From NCBI GenBank assembly GCA_963768945.1, contig CAVYJW010000003.1, positions 868,001-932,000 on the forward strand: DNA of 64,000 nt. The letters are read 5' to 3'. The position numbers and the translations under genes were made by a program. Of the stretch, positions 48,929 to 58,557 are shown one piece after another (the first letter of the stretch is position 1; every line of letters starts with the position of its first letter). The notes under the pieces are model-generated. The model was given only the letters and a program-made list of their open reading frames with translations, had not been told where the DNA came from and did no database searches. Source of the DNA: RYN-230 sp963768945 (GTDB lineage: Bacteria > Actinomycetota > Actinomycetes > Streptosporangiales > Streptosporangiaceae).

Positions 48929-49559
48929 CTACGCTGCGTGCCTGATCCAGCCGGCGTGCGGCAAACCAGCCCCAGTCCGGTGGCTGCTGGTCGAGGCCGA
49001 CCGAGAACAGGGCCCACACGACCTTGCCCGTCTCGGTCGGGACGGTGTATCCCCACCTGTCGCTGAGGGCGCTGATCACGTGCAGGCCGCGACCGCTTTC
49101 GGCGAGGTAGTCAGGGTCTTTCGGCTCCGGCGGCCGGGGACTCGGGTCGGCCACCGCGCACATCACGAACTGGCCCGGCTGGACCAGCCCGAGACGGACC
49201 GGCAAGCGGCCAGCGCCGCCCGCGGTCCCGCCGGGGGGACCGGCCTGTGGCAGCGCGTGCCGCAGGGCGTTGGTCAGCAGTTCCGACACCACGACCGCCA
49301 CATCGTCCCCGCGGTCCGTCACGCCCCAGCGCCGCATGGTGGACAGGCAGAAGTCGCGAGCGGTGCCGACCGACCTGGTGTCGGTGCCTGGCGTCCGTAT
49401 CGCGATCCGCGGAAAGCAGGTCCAGTCGGTGGGGGCCAGCCCGGGGGTCCGCTGGCGGGCGCCGCTCGCCGCAGCCGCCATGGCCACGGCGGGCGCCAGC
49501 CAGTCCCAGCCCACGTGGCTTACTACATGACCTGCCTGGCCTAATGGCTGTGCCGTCAT
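48924..49559 (-). CDS. RsbW-like ATP-binding (HATPase) protein
   Basis: GHKL-type ATP-binding protein of 211 residues: N box VVVSELLTNALRHALP, G1 VADPSPRPP and G2-like SGRGLHVISALSDRW. Such proteins work as anti-sigma kinases or as partners of XRE/DUF397 pairs in actinomycetes. It is divergent from a DUF397 gene, which is followed by an XRE regulator, the classic trio. The N-terminal 50 residues are less conserved; ATG near 49481 is an alternative start. Confidence 0.85.
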   Translation of the reverse strand: MTAQPLGQAGHVVSHVGWDWLAPAVAMAAAASGARQRTPGLAPTDWTCFPRIAIRTPGTDTRSVGTARDFCLSTMRRWGVTDRGDDVAVVVSELLTNALRHALPQAGPPGGTAGGAGRLPVRLGLVQPGQFVMCAVADPSPRPPEPKDPDYLAESGRGLHVISALSDRWGYTVPTETGKVVWALFSVGLDQQPPDWGWFAARRLDQARSVV

Positions 49560-49653
49560 TGCCTTCCGAGCGATCTGTCGTTACCGGGAACGGCCAATAG
49601 GGGTCATCTTGCCCCATGCACGTAACGTTTGCAACGTCCGCTGCACCACCGCC

Positions 49654-49690
49654 TGCACGTGCATCTGATCTGTTAGGCTGCACAGTGCAG
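49654..49690. promoter_or_regulatory. Pair of TGCAC-type palindromes between ATPase and DUF397 genes
   Basis: TGCACGTGCA at 49654-49663 and CTGCACAGTGCAG at 49678-49690 are both perfect palindromes on the same TGCAC/GTGCA core, centred 25 bases apart in the divergent promoter region. The linked XRE regulator is the obvious candidate to bind them. Confidence 0.6.
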
Positions 49691-49767
49691 GGGAGCTTTC
49701 GCCCCATCCGCCCGTTATCTGTATTCCGTGCGCTTCCCTGGTCTCCCCTCGCTCCCGGGAGGAAAAG

Positions 49768-49992
49768 GTGCAGGTCAAGAACGGTATGCCGGCGCGAGAA
49801 CTCGATGCCCGCTGGCGGAAGTCCACCGCCAGCAACCCCAACGGCAGTTGCGTGGAGCTGGCCCGGCTCGCGGGAGGCTCGATCGCGATGCGCAACTCAC
49901 GGTTTCCGGCTGGCCCGGCCCTCATCTACACGCGGGCCGAGATCGCTGCCTTCCTGGCCGCGCTGAAGAACGGCGAGTTCGACGATCTGTGA
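49768..49992 (+). CDS. DUF397 domain protein
   Basis: Protein of 74 residues with the DUF397 pattern: ARWRKSTASNPNGSCVELA near the start and a final IYTRAEIAAFLAALKNGEFD. DUF397 proteins act with XRE regulators of the WhiJ/BldB type in development and secondary metabolism of actinomycetes. GGAGGAAAAG precedes the GTG start. Confidence 0.9.
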   Translation: MQVKNGMPARELDARWRKSTASNPNGSCVELARLAGGSIAMRNSRFPAGPALIYTRAEIAAFLAALKNGEFDDL

Positions 49993-50201
49993 GAGCGGGC
50001 CGTCCGGGGTGAAACAACGCGAAATTGGCCCCGGGACAGCGGGCGGATGCGGTGATATCGTGCTCTGTGTGTTCCGCTTAGTAGTGGTTCACGATGCCGC
50101 TGGCAGACGCCACGCGCCCGCAATGGGACTACTGGGGCTGAGTGTCTGGACATCGGCTGGGGGCTGGGGAGTGGCAGGTCATCCATTGGGTCGGGAGTGG
50201 C

Positions 50202-51125
50202 ATGGAGCCGGAAGCTGAGACGGGATCTGCCTATCCGGTCGGCAACACGGCGAACGGGTCATTGACCGGGCCGCGGGCCGGCGCCACGGTAGTCCGGATG
50301 GTGCTCGGCGCCCAGCTGCGCCGCCTCCGGGAGGCGGCCGGGCTCAGCCCGGAGCAGGCCGGCTACGACATCCGCGCGTCACGGTCCAAGATGAGCCGCC
50401 TGGAACACGGCCGGGTGGGCTTCAAGATCCGCGACGTCGAGGACCTGCTGACCCTGTACGGGGTCACCGACGAGAAGCTGCGCCTGGGCCTGCTCGCGCT
50501 GGCCGAGAAGGCTAACGAGCACGGCTGGTGGACCCAGTACGGCGACATCCTGGCGGACTGGTTCGAGACCTACCTGGGCCTGGAGGCCGCGGCCTCGCTG
50601 ATCCGGACCTTCGAGCTGCAGTTCGTCCACGGCCTGTTCCAGACCCCGGACTACGCCCGGGCGGTCACCCTGCTCGGTAACCGGGCCGCCCCCGAGGCGG
50701 AGATCGACCGCCGGGTCAGCCTCCGGATGGCCCGCAAGGACCTGCTCACCGGGCCGCAGCCGCCCCGGGTCTGGTCCGTGATGGACGAGGCGGCGCTGCG
50801 CCGCCCGATCGGTGGCCGGGACGTGATGCGCGCCCAGCTGGCCTACCTCCTCGAGGTGGCGGCCTCGATGCCCGCGGTCACCCTGCAGGTGGTGCCGTTC
50901 CGCCGGGGCGGGCACGCAGCCGCGGGCGGGTCGTTCACCGTGCTGCGCTTCGACGAGCCGGACCTGCCGGACGTGGTCTACATCGAGCAGCTGACCAGCG
51001 CCCTGTACCTGGAACGGCGCTCCGACGTGGACCACTACATGGAGATCATGAACCGGCTCAGCGCCGAGGCCCTCACCCCCTCCGGGACCATCCGGCTGAT
51101 CAGGGACATCATCAAGGACACGTAG
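50202..51125 (+). CDS. XRE family regulator with DUF5753 domain (WhiJ-like)
   Basis: Regulator of 307 residues. Helix-turn-helix at about 34-90 (LRRLREAAGLSPEQAGYDI, then SRSKMSRLEHG) and a C-terminal DUF5753 domain from about 105 (LEAAASLIRTFELQFVHGLFQTPDYAR). These regulators pair with DUF397 proteins. ATG 50202 follows GGGAG at 5 bases and is preferred to the in-frame start at 50142. The 209-base gap before it holds no gene. Confidence 0.9.
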   Translation: MEPEAETGSAYPVGNTANGSLTGPRAGATVVRMVLGAQLRRLREAAGLSPEQAGYDIRASRSKMSRLEHGRVGFKIRDVEDLLTLYGVTDEKLRLGLLALAEKANEHGWWTQYGDILADWFETYLGLEAAASLIRTFELQFVHGLFQTPDYARAVTLLGNRAAPEAEIDRRVSLRMARKDLLTGPQPPRVWSVMDEAALRRPIGGRDVMRAQLAYLLEVAASMPAVTLQVVPFRRGGHAAAGGSFTVLRFDEPDLPDVVYIEQLTSALYLERRSDVDHYMEIMNRLSAEALTPSGTIRLIRDIIKDT

Positions 51126-51306
51126 GCAGGCAGCCCGCCGTCTTCGCTGCACCCAGTTCGCTGCACCCAGTTCGCCGCGCGGCAACGTGCAGTAGCGGAA
51201 GGCGTTATGGTCGCATGGTCAACGCGGTGAACACGCCCGGCTACGGAGCATGGCCGGGCGGTGCGGGTGCGGCCGCGGCGGAACTGTACATCGACCAGGG
51301 ACGGAC

Positions 51307-53472
51307 ATGGTGGCGCAGGAGGCTTTGATCTGGCCGGGCAACAGCTATCCGCTCGGGGCGACCTTCGACGGGGTGGGCACGAACTTCGCCCTGTTCTCCG
51401 AGGTGGCCGAGCGGGTGGAGCTGTGCCTGTTCGATGAGGACGGAGCCGAGACCCGGGCCGCGCTGCACGAGGTGGACGGGTTCGTCTGGCATGGCTACCT
51501 GCCCGGCGTGAGCCCGGGCCAGCGCTACGGCTACCGGGTACACGGCCCCTATAACCCCGGCGCCGGGCAGCGCTGCAACCCGGCCAAGCTGCTGGTTAAC
51601 CCGTACGCGAAGGCCGTCGAGGGCAGCGTCCGCTGGGACCAGGCGGTGTTCGCCTACCCCTTTGACCACCCTGACCAGCGCAACGACGAGGACTCCGCGC
51701 CCTACGTGCCGCGCTCCGTGGTGGTCAACCCGTTCTTCAGCTGGGATTCCGACCGGCACCCGCGGACCCCGTACCACGAGACGGTGATCTACGAGACCCA
51801 CGTCCGCGGCCTGACCAAGCTGCATCCGGAGGTACCCGAGGGGCAGCGGGGCACCTACCAGGGGCTGGCCCATCCTGCGGTCATCGACCACCTGCAGCGG
51901 CTGGGCGTCACCGCGGTCGAGCTGATGCCGGTGCACCAGTTCGTCAGCGACGCGATCCTGGCCGAGCGCGGGCTGGCCAACTACTGGGGCTACAACACGC
52001 TCGGGTTCTTCGCGCCGCATAACGCCTACGCCGCCAGCGGCACCCGCGGTGAGCAGGTGCAGGAGTTCAAGTCCATGGTCCGGACGCTGCACCAGGCCGG
52101 GATCGAGGTCATCCTCGACGTGGTCTACAACCACACGGCCGAGGGCAACCACCTGGGGCCGACGCTGTCCTTCCGGGGCATCGACAATGCCTCCTACTAC
52201 CGGCTGGTCGGGGACGCCCCGGAGTTCTACATGGACACCACCGGCACCGGCAACAGCCTGCTCATGCGGCACCCGCACGTGCTTCAGATGATCATGGACT
52301 CGCTCAGGTACTGGGTGATCGAGATGCACGTGGACGGCTTCCGCTTCGACCTGGCCGCGGCGCTGGCCCGGCAGTTCCACGAGGTGGACCGGCTGTCCGC
52401 GTTCTTCGACATGGTCCAGCAGGACCCGGTCGTCTCCCAGGTCAAGCTCATCGCCGAGCCGTGGGACGTGGGTGAGGGCGGCTATCAGGTCGGGAACTTC
52501 CCGCCGCTGTGGACGGAATGGAACGGCAAGTACCGGGATACGGTGCGCGATTTCTGGCGCGGCGAGCACGCCACGCTCCCCGAGTTCGCCTCCCGGCTGA
52601 CCGGCTCCAGCGACCTGTACCTCAGCGACGGCCGCCGTCCGGTCGCGTCGGTCAACTTCGCCACCGCGCACGACGGGTTCACGCTCGCGGACCTGGTCTC
52701 CTACAACCACAAGCACAACGAGGCCAACGGCGAGGACGGCCGGGACGGCAGCGACGACAACCGGTCGTGGAACTGCGGCGCCGAGGGGCCCACCGATGAC
52801 CCGGCCGTGACCGTCCTGCGCGACCGGCAGAAGCGCAATTTCCTGTCCACCATCCTGTTGTCCCAGGGCATCCCGATGCTGCTGGGCGGGGACGAGATGA
52901 GCCGCACCCAGCACGGCAACAACAACGCCTACTGCCAGGACACCGAGATCTCCTGGGTGCACTGGCCGCCGTCGCCGGAGGCGCCAATGCCCGACGGCTA
53001 CGAGGGCGACCAGGACCTGCTCGACTTCACGGCGCGGCTGATCCGGCTGCGCGCCGAGCATCCCGTGTTCCGCCGCCGGCGGTTCTTCAGCGGCCAGGCG
53101 GTTCGCGGCAAGAGCGGCGGGCAGGACCAGTTGGGCGACATCGCCTGGTTCACCCCGGCGGGCGAGGAGATGACCGATGACGACTGGGCCGTGGGCTTCG
53201 CCAAGTCCCTCACCGTGTTCCTGAACGGCGACGCGATCACCGAGCCTGACCCGCGCGGTGAGCGGACGAAGGACGAGTCGTTCCTGCTCCTGTTCAACGC
53301 CAGCGAGCTGGACCTGGAGTTCGCCATCCCGCCGCAGCGCTACGGGGAGCAGTGGGTGAAAGTGCTCGACACGGCGCTCCCGCTGGGCGCGCTGGCGGAC
53401 GCGCCCGCCGCCAAGCCCGGTGACGCGGTCGCCATCCCCAGCCGGTCCATGCAGGTTCTCGGGCGTGTCTAG
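51307..53472 (+). CDS. glgX: Glycogen debranching enzyme GlgX
   Basis: GH13 isoamylase-type enzyme of 721 residues that hydrolyses alpha-1,6 branches of glycogen. CBM48 domain at the N-terminus (PGNSYPLGATFDGVGTNFALFS), barrel with nucleophile Asp348 in GFRFDLA, acid Glu384 in IAEPWD and Asp456 in TAHDGFTLADL. ATG 51307 has AGGGACGG before it. First gene of the glgX-treY-treZ operon; treY starts inside its end. Confidence 0.95.
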   Translation: MVAQEALIWPGNSYPLGATFDGVGTNFALFSEVAERVELCLFDEDGAETRAALHEVDGFVWHGYLPGVSPGQRYGYRVHGPYNPGAGQRCNPAKLLVNPYAKAVEGSVRWDQAVFAYPFDHPDQRNDEDSAPYVPRSVVVNPFFSWDSDRHPRTPYHETVIYETHVRGLTKLHPEVPEGQRGTYQGLAHPAVIDHLQRLGVTAVELMPVHQFVSDAILAERGLANYWGYNTLGFFAPHNAYAASGTRGEQVQEFKSMVRTLHQAGIEVILDVVYNHTAEGNHLGPTLSFRGIDNASYYRLVGDAPEFYMDTTGTGNSLLMRHPHVLQMIMDSLRYWVIEMHVDGFRFDLAAALARQFHEVDRLSAFFDMVQQDPVVSQVKLIAEPWDVGEGGYQVGNFPPLWTEWNGKYRDTVRDFWRGEHATLPEFASRLTGSSDLYLSDGRRPVASVNFATAHDGFTLADLVSYNHKHNEANGEDGRDGSDDNRSWNCGAEGPTDDPAVTVLRDRQKRNFLSTILLSQGIPMLLGGDEMSRTQHGNNNAYCQDTEISWVHWPPSPEAPMPDGYEGDQDLLDFTARLIRLRAEHPVFRRRRFFSGQAVRGKSGGQDQLGDIAWFTPAGEEMTDDDWAVGFAKSLTVFLNGDAITEPDPRGERTKDESFLLLFNASELDLEFAIPPQRYGEQWVKVLDTALPLGALADAPAAKPGDAVAIPSRSMQVLGRV

Positions 53473-56056
53473 TGCTGGCCCGGGGGGGCACTCTGCCTCC
53501 CGGGGGACACCCCCGGACCCCCGATGGCCCAGCCCCCCCGATTCGCCGGCTCGGCGGGACACGCCTGCGGCGCGCCCCGCCTCGCCGGGATCAGTGCCGG
53601 TTTCCACGTACCGGCTGCAGCTCCAGCCGGGGTTCGGATTCGCCGACGCCGCTGCCATCGCGGGCTACCTGGCCGACCTGGGCGTGACCCACGTGTACCT
53701 GTCGCCGATCCTGCAGGCCACCCCGGGCTCGACGCACGGGTACGACGTGGTGGATCACTCCCGGGTGTCGGTGGACCTGGGCGGCGAGGCCGCGTTCCGG
53801 GACATGGCCGCCCGGTTCCGCGCCCTCGGGCTGGGCCTGATCGTGGACATCGTGCCCAACCACATGGCCGTCCCGGTGCCCGAGTCGCTCAACCGGCCAC
53901 TCTGGTCGGTGCTCCGGGACGGCACCGGGTCGCCGTTCGCCGGCTGGTTCGACGTGGACTGGGACGCCCAGGACGGCACGCTGCTCATGCCGGTCCTGGG
54001 CGGGCCGGTCAGCGACTGCCTCGGTGACCTGAAACTGGGTGACCTGAATGTGGGCACTGGCGGGGCGGAGCCGGTCCTCCGGTACTTCGACCACGTGCTG
54101 CCGGTCCGCCCCGGTACTGAGGGCCTGCCGTTGCCCGGGCTGCTGGCTGCCCAGCATTACCGGCTGGCCGACTGGCGCCTGGCGGCGACGGAGCTCAACT
54201 GGCGGCGGTTCTTCGACGTCAGCTCGCTGATCGCGGTCCGGGTCGAGAACCCCGCCGTGTTCGAGGCCACCCACGAGGTGATCCTCCGGCTGGTCGCCGA
54301 GGGCCTCATCGACGGGCTGCGGGTGGACCACCCGGACGGGCTCGCCGAGCCGCGCGGCTACCTGCGGCGGCTCGCGGAACGCACCGGCGGCCTGTGGGTG
54401 TCCACCGAGAAGATCCTGTCCGGGCCGGAACGGCTGCCCGGGGACTGGCCGTGCGCCGGGACCACCGGCTATGACGCGCTGGCCGCGGTCGGCGGACTGT
54501 TCCTGGACCCGGCCGGCGCCGCGCCGCTGACCGCGGCTTACGAGCGCCTCACCGGCGGGCCCGCCCGCTTCGCCGGGGTGGCCGAGGCCGCCAAGCGCGA
54601 GGAGGCCGTACAGGCCCTCGCGGCCGAGGTGGCCCGGCTGGCCCGGCTGGCCGGCCACGCGGGGCACCCGGACCTGGACGGGCTCAGCGTGGGCGACCGG
54701 TCCGCCGTGCTGGCCGAACTGCTCACCGCGATGCCGGTATACCGGGCGTACGTGGTGCCCGGCGAGCCGGCGCCCCCGGTCTCGGCCGCGATCGTGGCCC
54801 GGGCCGCCGGCATGGCCCGGCCGCGCCTGCCGGAGCGGCTGCACGCCGCCCTGGACGCCACCGTGGACCTCGCCCTCGGCCGCGGCGCTGCTGGCCAGCA
54901 CCCTCGCTTCATCGTCGCGTTCCAGCAGGTGTGCGGGCCGGTGATGGCCAAGGGCGTGGAGGACACCGCGTTCTACCGCTGGTCCCGGCTGGCCGCCCTG
55001 AACGAGGTCGGCGGCGACCCGGACTCCTTCGGGACCAGCCCGGGGGAGTTCCACGAGTTCGCGGCCCGGCTGGCCCGGGACTGGCCGGCCAGCATGACCA
55101 CCCTGTCCACGCACGACACCAAGCGCCAGGAGGATGTCCGGGCCCGGCTGGCCGTTCTGGCCGAGGTGCCGGAGGCCTGGGCGGCGGAGGTGAGCCGCTG
55201 GCAGGAGCGGGCCGTGGCGCTGGCCAGCGGGGCGGCGCCGGAGCCGGACACCGCGTACCTGATGTGGCAGACCCTGGCCGGGGCGTGGCCGCTGGACCGC
55301 GAGCGGCTGACCGGGTATCTGCGCAAGGCGATGCGCGAGGCCAAGAGCCGCACCTCCTGGGCCGAGCCGGACACCGAGTACGAGTCGCAGGTGCTGACCT
55401 TCGCCGAGCTGGTGCTGGACGACGACGAGGTCACCGGGCAGATCGGCCGGTTCGTGTCAGGGCTGGACGGTGACGCGCGGGCGAACGCCCTCGGCGCCAA
55501 GCTCGTGCAGCTCACCATGCCCGGCGTGGCCGACACCTACCAGGGCTGCGAGCTGGCCGGCCTGCGCCTGGTCGACCCGGACAACCGCGCCCCGGCCGAC
55601 TTCGCCCGCCCCCGGGACCTGCTCGCCGCGCTGGACGCCGGTGAACTGGCCGGCGGCCCGGGCGCCGGCCAGGTGCCCGGCGGCCCGGGCACGGCGCGAC
55701 TGGACATGGGCAAGCTGCTGGTCACGGCGACCGCGCTGCGGCTGCGCCGGGAGCACCCGGACTGGTTCGCGGGGGAATACACCCCGCTGACCGCCGAGGG
55801 CCCCGCGGCGCGGCACGCGGTGAGCTTCGCCCGCGGCGGGCACGCGGTCACCGTGGCCACCCGGCTGCCCGCCCTGCGCCAGCGTGGCGGCTGGGCCGGT
55901 ACCGCGCTGCCCCTGCCGCACGCGGGCCCCTGGCGGGACCTGCTGACCGGTGCCTCCCATGCGGGTGCCCGCCCGCTGCTGTCCGATCTTCTGCAACGAA
56001 ACCCCGTGGCCCTGCTCGCCGGGGCGCGCACACTGCCCCCTGAGGGCCACGAGTGA
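53465..56056 (+). CDS. treY: Malto-oligosyltrehalose synthase
   Basis: GH13 family enzyme of about 863 residues that converts the reducing-end linkage of maltodextrin into a trehalose end. Motifs: VSTYRLQLQPGFGFADAAAI, GLIVDIVPNHMA, DGLRVDHPDGL, VSTEKIL and TLSTHDTKRQEDVRAR. Start is uncertain: GTG 53465 overlaps the glgX stop; GTG 53594 (GGGA upstream) starts directly at the conserved VSTYRLQLQ. The 43 residues between are Pro-rich and probably not conserved. Confidence 0.94.
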   Translation: MSSAGPGGHSASRGTPPDPRWPSPPDSPARRDTPAARPASPGSVPVSTYRLQLQPGFGFADAAAIAGYLADLGVTHVYLSPILQATPGSTHGYDVVDHSRVSVDLGGEAAFRDMAARFRALGLGLIVDIVPNHMAVPVPESLNRPLWSVLRDGTGSPFAGWFDVDWDAQDGTLLMPVLGGPVSDCLGDLKLGDLNVGTGGAEPVLRYFDHVLPVRPGTEGLPLPGLLAAQHYRLADWRLAATELNWRRFFDVSSLIAVRVENPAVFEATHEVILRLVAEGLIDGLRVDHPDGLAEPRGYLRRLAERTGGLWVSTEKILSGPERLPGDWPCAGTTGYDALAAVGGLFLDPAGAAPLTAAYERLTGGPARFAGVAEAAKREEAVQALAAEVARLARLAGHAGHPDLDGLSVGDRSAVLAELLTAMPVYRAYVVPGEPAPPVSAAIVARAAGMARPRLPERLHAALDATVDLALGRGAAGQHPRFIVAFQQVCGPVMAKGVEDTAFYRWSRLAALNEVGGDPDSFGTSPGEFHEFAARLARDWPASMTTLSTHDTKRQEDVRARLAVLAEVPEAWAAEVSRWQERAVALASGAAPEPDTAYLMWQTLAGAWPLDRERLTGYLRKAMREAKSRTSWAEPDTEYESQVLTFAELVLDDDEVTGQIGRFVSGLDGDARANALGAKLVQLTMPGVADTYQGCELAGLRLVDPDNRAPADFARPRDLLAALDAGELAGGPGAGQVPGGPGTARLDMGKLLVTATALRLRREHPDWFAGEYTPLTAEGPAARHAVSFARGGHAVTVATRLPALRQRGGWAGTALPLPHAGPWRDLLTGASHAGARPLLSDLLQRNPVALLAGARTLPPEGHE

Positions 56057-57810
56057 GCGTGTTCCGGGTCTGGGCCCCCACGGCCGAGCGGGTCGAGGTG
56101 CAGCTGGGGGAGGAGGCCATGGGCGGCGCCCCGCCGCAGCCCATGCACCCGGCCGCCACCCCGGGCTGGTGGGAGGCGGAGGTGGCGGAGGCGGCCGCCT
56201 CCGGCACCGACTACGCGTTCCGGGTGGACGGCGGGGAGCCGCTGCCGGATCCCCGGTCCCCGTGGCAGCCGCTGGGCAGCGAGGGGCCGAGCCGCACCTA
56301 CGATCACAGCGCCTTCACGTGGACGGACTGGGGCTGGCGGGGCGGCCCGCTGCGCGGCGCGGTGATCTACGAGATGCACGTGGGCACGTTCACCCCCGAG
56401 GGGACGTTCGACGCGGCCATCGGGCGGCTCCATCATCTGCGTGGCCTCGGCGTGGACATGATCGAGCTGATGCCGGTGGCAGCGTTCCCGGGCCAGCACG
56501 GCTGGGGCTATGACGGCATTCACCTGTGGGCCGTGCACCAGCCCTACGGCGGCCCGGACGGGCTGAAGCGGTTCGTGGACGCCTGCCACGCGATGCGGGT
56601 GGGCGTCCTGCTGGACGTCGTCTACAACCACGTCGGCATCGGAAATCGGCTGGCCGACTTCGGGCCGTACTTCACCGAGGCGCATGTGACCCCCTGGGGT
56701 CCGGCGGTGAACCTGGACCAGCCGGGCTCCGACGAGGTGCGCGGCTTCCTGATCAGCAACGCGCTGATGTGGCTGCGCGATTATCACCTGGACGGGCTGC
56801 GGCTCGACGCGGTGCACGCCTTCGAGGACCACCGCGCGCTGCACCTTCTCGAGGAACTGGCCGTCGAGGCGCAGGCCCTCGGCACCCTGCTGAACCATGA
56901 CCTGGTCATCATCGCCGAATCCGACCTGAACGACCCGCGGCTGGTCAGCTCCCGGGAGGCCGGCGGGTTCGGGCTCGCCGCCCAGTGGAGCGACGACTTC
57001 CACCACGCCGTGCACTCAGCCGTCACCGGGGAACGGCAGGGCTACTACGCGGAGTTCGGCTCGATGGGGGCTGTGGTTAAGACGCTGACCAGGGTGTTCT
57101 TCCACGACGGCAACTACTCATCGTTCCGCGGCCGCAGCCACGGGCGGCCGGTGGACCTGCTCCGCATCCCCGGCTTCCGCTTCCTCGGCTATCTCCAGGA
57201 TCATGACCAGGTCGGCAACCGGGCCACCGGCGACCGGATCTCCAGCGGGCTGTCCGCCGACCTGGTCAAGGTGGGCGCGGGGCTGGTGCTGACCGCGCCG
57301 TTCACGCCGATGCTGTTCATGGGGGAGGAATGGGCCGCGTCCACCCCGTGGCAGTACTTCACCGACCACACTGATCCGGGGCTGGCCCACGCGGTCGCCG
57401 AAGGCCGCCGGGCCGAGTTCGGCGCTCACGGCTGGGGCCCCGCCGAGGTGCCGAACCCGCAGGACAAGAAGACGTTCCTCCGGTCCAAGCTGGACTGGGG
57501 AGAGGTGGACACGCCGCGGCATCAGGAGATGCTGGCCTGGTACACCGAGCTGATCGCGCTGCGCCGCGCCTACCCGGAGCTGACCGACCCGCGGCTGGAC
57601 CGGATGAAGGCGGACTACGACGAGGCGCAGCGCTGGCTGGTGCTGCACCGCGGCAGGCTGCGGGTCGCGGCCAGCCTGGGCGAGCAGCCCCTGCTGCTTC
57701 CGCTCGGCGCGCCCGGGACCGCGGTGCTGGCCGCCACCAGTCCCGGGGTCAGCATCGAGGGGGAGCAGCTCAGCATGCCGCCCGCGTCCTTCGCGGTCGT
57801 GGCCACCTGA
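56053..57810 (+). CDS. treZ: Malto-oligosyltrehalose trehalohydrolase
   Basis: GH13 enzyme of 585 residues that releases trehalose from the TreY product. N-terminal CBM48-like domain (FRVWAPTAERVEVQL), barrel with Asp252 in GLRLDAVHAF, Glu289 in VIIAESDLND and Asp385 in QDHDQVGNR. GTG 56053 overlaps the treY stop (GTGA). The three genes together make trehalose from glycogen. Confidence 0.95.
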   Translation: MSVFRVWAPTAERVEVQLGEEAMGGAPPQPMHPAATPGWWEAEVAEAAASGTDYAFRVDGGEPLPDPRSPWQPLGSEGPSRTYDHSAFTWTDWGWRGGPLRGAVIYEMHVGTFTPEGTFDAAIGRLHHLRGLGVDMIELMPVAAFPGQHGWGYDGIHLWAVHQPYGGPDGLKRFVDACHAMRVGVLLDVVYNHVGIGNRLADFGPYFTEAHVTPWGPAVNLDQPGSDEVRGFLISNALMWLRDYHLDGLRLDAVHAFEDHRALHLLEELAVEAQALGTLLNHDLVIIAESDLNDPRLVSSREAGGFGLAAQWSDDFHHAVHSAVTGERQGYYAEFGSMGAVVKTLTRVFFHDGNYSSFRGRSHGRPVDLLRIPGFRFLGYLQDHDQVGNRATGDRISSGLSADLVKVGAGLVLTAPFTPMLFMGEEWAASTPWQYFTDHTDPGLAHAVAEGRRAEFGAHGWGPAEVPNPQDKKTFLRSKLDWGEVDTPRHQEMLAWYTELIALRRAYPELTDPRLDRMKADYDEAQRWLVLHRGRLRVAASLGEQPLLLPLGAPGTAVLAATSPGVSIEGEQLSMPPASFAVVAT

Positions 57811-57834
57811 AGCGTCTTCCGTGGATCTAGGATC

Positions 57835-58557
57835 ATGCCCATGCAGCAGCGCGTGGACTCGGTCCATACCGCCGATGGGTCCTTCGACCTGACCGTGTGG
57901 GCTCCGGATAGCGGCAGCGGCCCCGGCCTGCTGCTGATTCAGGAGATCTACGGGGTGAGCGACTACATCCGGGCCGTGGGCGAGGACCTGGCCGGCCTGG
58001 GGTACGTGGTGGCGACGCCGGACCTGTTCTGGCGCCTCCAGCGTGGTTACCAGGCCGCCCACGACGACGCGGGCCTGGCCTCGTCGCTGGAGATAGGGTC
58101 CCGGTTCGACCTGGCCCGGGGCGTCGCGGACTCCATCGCCGCGCTGGGCGTGCTGGCCGCACTGCCCGAGGTGGACGGCGGCATCGGCATCATCGGGTTC
58201 TGCCTCGGCGGGTCCATCGCCTACCTGGTCGCCGTGCAGACGCCGCTGGACGCGGTGATCTCGTTCTACGGCTCGGCCGTGCCGGAGCAGCTGGGCATGC
58301 TGGACCAGATCACCGCGCCGCTGCTGCTCCACTTCGGCGGCAGCGACCCGTACATCCCGCGTGAGCAGGTCCAGGCCGTGCAGGACGCGGCGGCCGGGCA
58401 GCCCAACGTGGTCATCTACGTGGAAGAAGAGGCCGGGCACGCCTTCCACAACCGGAAGGCGCCGATGTTCCATCAGCCCGAGCCTGCCGCCCGGGCCTGG
58501 CGGCGGACCGAGGAATTCCTCCGCCGTCACCTGCCCGCCCACAAGAATGTCGGCTAG
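57835..58557 (+). CDS. Dienelactone hydrolase family protein
   Basis: Alpha/beta hydrolase of 240 residues with the dienelactone hydrolase triad: Cys123 in GFCLGG, Asp171 in GGSDPYIP and His202 in AGHAFHN. The opening GLLLIQEIYGVSDYIRAV is typical. It hydrolyses lactones or esters; substrate unknown. ATG 57835 or ATG 57841 may be the start. The stop overlaps the convergent TetR gene by 4 bases. Confidence 0.9.
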   Translation: MPMQQRVDSVHTADGSFDLTVWAPDSGSGPGLLLIQEIYGVSDYIRAVGEDLAGLGYVVATPDLFWRLQRGYQAAHDDAGLASSLEIGSRFDLARGVADSIAALGVLAALPEVDGGIGIIGFCLGGSIAYLVAVQTPLDAVISFYGSAVPEQLGMLDQITAPLLLHFGGSDPYIPREQVQAVQDAAAGQPNVVIYVEEEAGHAFHNRKAPMFHQPEPAARAWRRTEEFLRRHLPAHKNVG

